This document shows positions 62,559-64,000 of a stretch of DNA of 64,000 nt, one piece after another (the stretch's first letter is position 1; each line of letters starts with the position of its first letter). The notes under the pieces are model-generated. The model did not search any database, was not told the DNA's origin, and saw only the letters and a program-made list of their open reading frames with translations. A program made the position numbers and the translations under genes. Source of the stretch: Rutidosis leptorrhynchoides. Taxonomy: Eukaryota; Streptophyta; Magnoliopsida; Asterales; Asteraceae. The stretch spans positions 34,746,501-34,810,500 of the forward strand of contig NC_092335.1 in NCBI RefSeq assembly GCF_046630445.1. The letters run 5' to 3'.

Positions 62559-64000
62559 CATCTCAAGCATTTAATGATTTTTTCACGTCTAATGGGATTG
62601 TTGTTGAACATCCTGTTGTCCATGTGCATACACAAAATGATTTAGACGAATCACTAATCAAACGATTGCAATTAATAGTTAGACCATTGATAATGAGAAC
62701 AAAACTCTCAGTATCTGTATGGGGTCATGCAATTTTACATGCTGCATCATTAATTTGCATTAGACCAAGTGCAAGTCATACATATTCTCCTTTGCAACTT
62801 GCTTTTGGCCATCAGCCAAATATTTCCCACCTTAGAACATTTGGTTGTGCGGTTTATATTCCTATCGCACCACCACAACGCACTAAAATGGGTCCTCAAA
62901 GAAGGATGAGAATATATGTTGGATATGAAACATCTTCAATCATAAGATATATTGAACCCATGACGGGTGATGTTTTTACAGCACGTTTTGCTGATTGTCA
63001 CTTTAATGAAACATTGTTCCCTAGATTAGGGGGAGAAAAAATAAATAAAGAAAATGATGTTTCATGGTGTGAACCTCAATTAATGTATCTTGATCCTCGC
63101 ACAAAAGAATGCGAGATCGAAGTTCAAAAAATAATACATATGCAAGAACTTGCAAATAAATTGCCTGATGCATTTACATATACAAAACGAGTGACTAAAT
63201 CATATATACCAGCAGCAAATGTTCCAACTCGAATTGAAATTCTAAAAGCTGGCAATAATGTCACTCTTGAGTCTTTGCCACGCCAGAAACGTGGGAGACC
63301 AATTGGTTCCAAAGATAAAAATCCTCGAAAAAGAAAATCAGCTAATAATGAGATATAAAAAAGTGTTCAAGAAGAACTACAAATCAATACTCATTCTGCA
63401 GAAGAGATTGATGATATCAATACGGAATTTTCAATTAATTATGCACATTCAAAAATATTATGGAACCGAAATGAAATGAAAAATCTTGATGAGATATTTT
63501 CATATAATGTTGCATATGACATCATGAATGATGATGATGATCCATAACTAAAATCTGTCATGGAATGTCAAAATAGACATGATTGGGATCATTGGAAAGG
63601 AGCAATACGAGCTGAATTTGAATCATTCAATAAAAGAAAGGTTTTCGGATCTATCATTCTCACACCTAAAGATGTGAAACCTGTGGGATATAGATGGGAT
63701 TTTGTGCGAAAAAGAAATGAGAAAAATGAAGTTACAAGGTATAAAGCTAGACTTGTAGCTCAAGATTTTTCTCAAAGACCGGGAATTGATTATGAAGAAA
63801 CTTATTCTCCTGTTATGGATGCAATTACTTTTAGATACTTAATAAGCCTGGCAGTTTCTAGAAATTTAGAAATGCATCTCAAGGATGTTGTGACTGCTTA
63901 TCTATATAGATCACTTGATAGTGATATATATATGAAGATACCTGAAGGATTTAAGGTATCAGAAGCAACCAATGCAGAATCCAAAGAAATGTACTCAATC
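62559..64000 (+). pseudogene. Copia B pol, rest of integrase and start of RT
   Basis: Continues the integrase after the gypsy element: TSQAFNDFFTSNGI, then HTQNDLDESLIKR with the catalytic Glu, ILHAASLICIRPSASH and HLRTFGCAVYIPI. After a basic linker (PRQKRGRPIGSKDKN) there is a stop at 63356-63358 and another near 63546 in the same frame. RT then starts: WDHWKGAIRAEFESF, YKARLVAQDFSQRPGIDYEE, TYSPVMDAITFRYLI, and motif A as MHLKDVVTAYLYRSLDSDIYM, cut by the window end. The two stops show that the copy is dead. Confidence 0.85.

Larger units (their letters stand above)
49552..64000 (+). mobile_element. Copia element B (runs off right edge), split by a gypsy element
   Basis: Plus-strand Ty1/copia element: LTR, leader, gag, protease, integrase and the start of RT. 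A 9819-bp gypsy element (52735-62553) sits inside integrase, with GTTTA duplications. RNase H and the 3' LTR lie beyond base 64000. Confidence 0.85.

Overview
The window is AT-rich nuclear DNA of a flowering plant and is almost entirely transposable elements, many nested inside one another. The plant-type element families, a Cassandra element with 5S-derived LTRs, a B3-domain gene fragment and a plant-type F-box protein point to a eudicot. From general resemblance of the Ty3/gypsy elements I suspect Asteraceae, but that is recall, not a search. No complete single-copy host gene was found, and no bacterial operon, CRISPR array or intact tRNA/rRNA gene.

Layout. (1) 1-6395: the 5' part of a minus-strand Ty3/gypsy element: 3.6 kb LTR with a Stowaway MITE in it, primer-binding site, an acidic ORF, an F-box ORF, then a broken gag that runs off the left edge. 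It is inserted in a decayed RTE-type LINE (6396 to about 8210). (2) 8220-9485: duplicated AAT-microsatellite block and a Helitron copy. (3) 9486-25890: an old L1-type LINE (RRM-bearing ORF1; endonuclease/RT/zinc-knuckle ORF2) split by three solo LTRs at 12346-15816, 17134-19690 and 20754-25001, each with a 5-bp target duplication. (4) 25901-29651: related Helitron copies in opposite orientations around a 450-bp ATT microsatellite; one holds a complete Cassandra TRIM. (5) 29652-33310: AT tracts, MITEs, a decayed TRIM-like element and an unidentified GC-richer stretch. (6) 33880-38480: decayed gene fragments (amino-acid-permease-like, two-exon B3) ending near a Helitron-like hairpin. (7) 39567-49450: a solo LTR split by a hAT-like element, itself split by a gag-less copia element, itself hit by a gypsy solo LTR and a 121-bp MITE. 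(8) 49552-64000: a plus-strand copia element (LTR, gag, protease, integrase, start of RT, running off the right edge) whose integrase is split by a very young minus-strand gypsy element (52735-62553) with almost identical 2875-bp LTRs, no gag-pol and its own leader ORF.

How it fits together: flanking target duplications, and empty sites in paralogous copies within the window, give the order of insertions. The points most worth following are the non-gag ORFs placed between PBS and gag in two gypsy elements, the polypurine-like motif shared by both after those ORFs, the young non-autonomous gypsy element, the Cassandra element, and the gene-fragment cluster that may be Helitron cargo.
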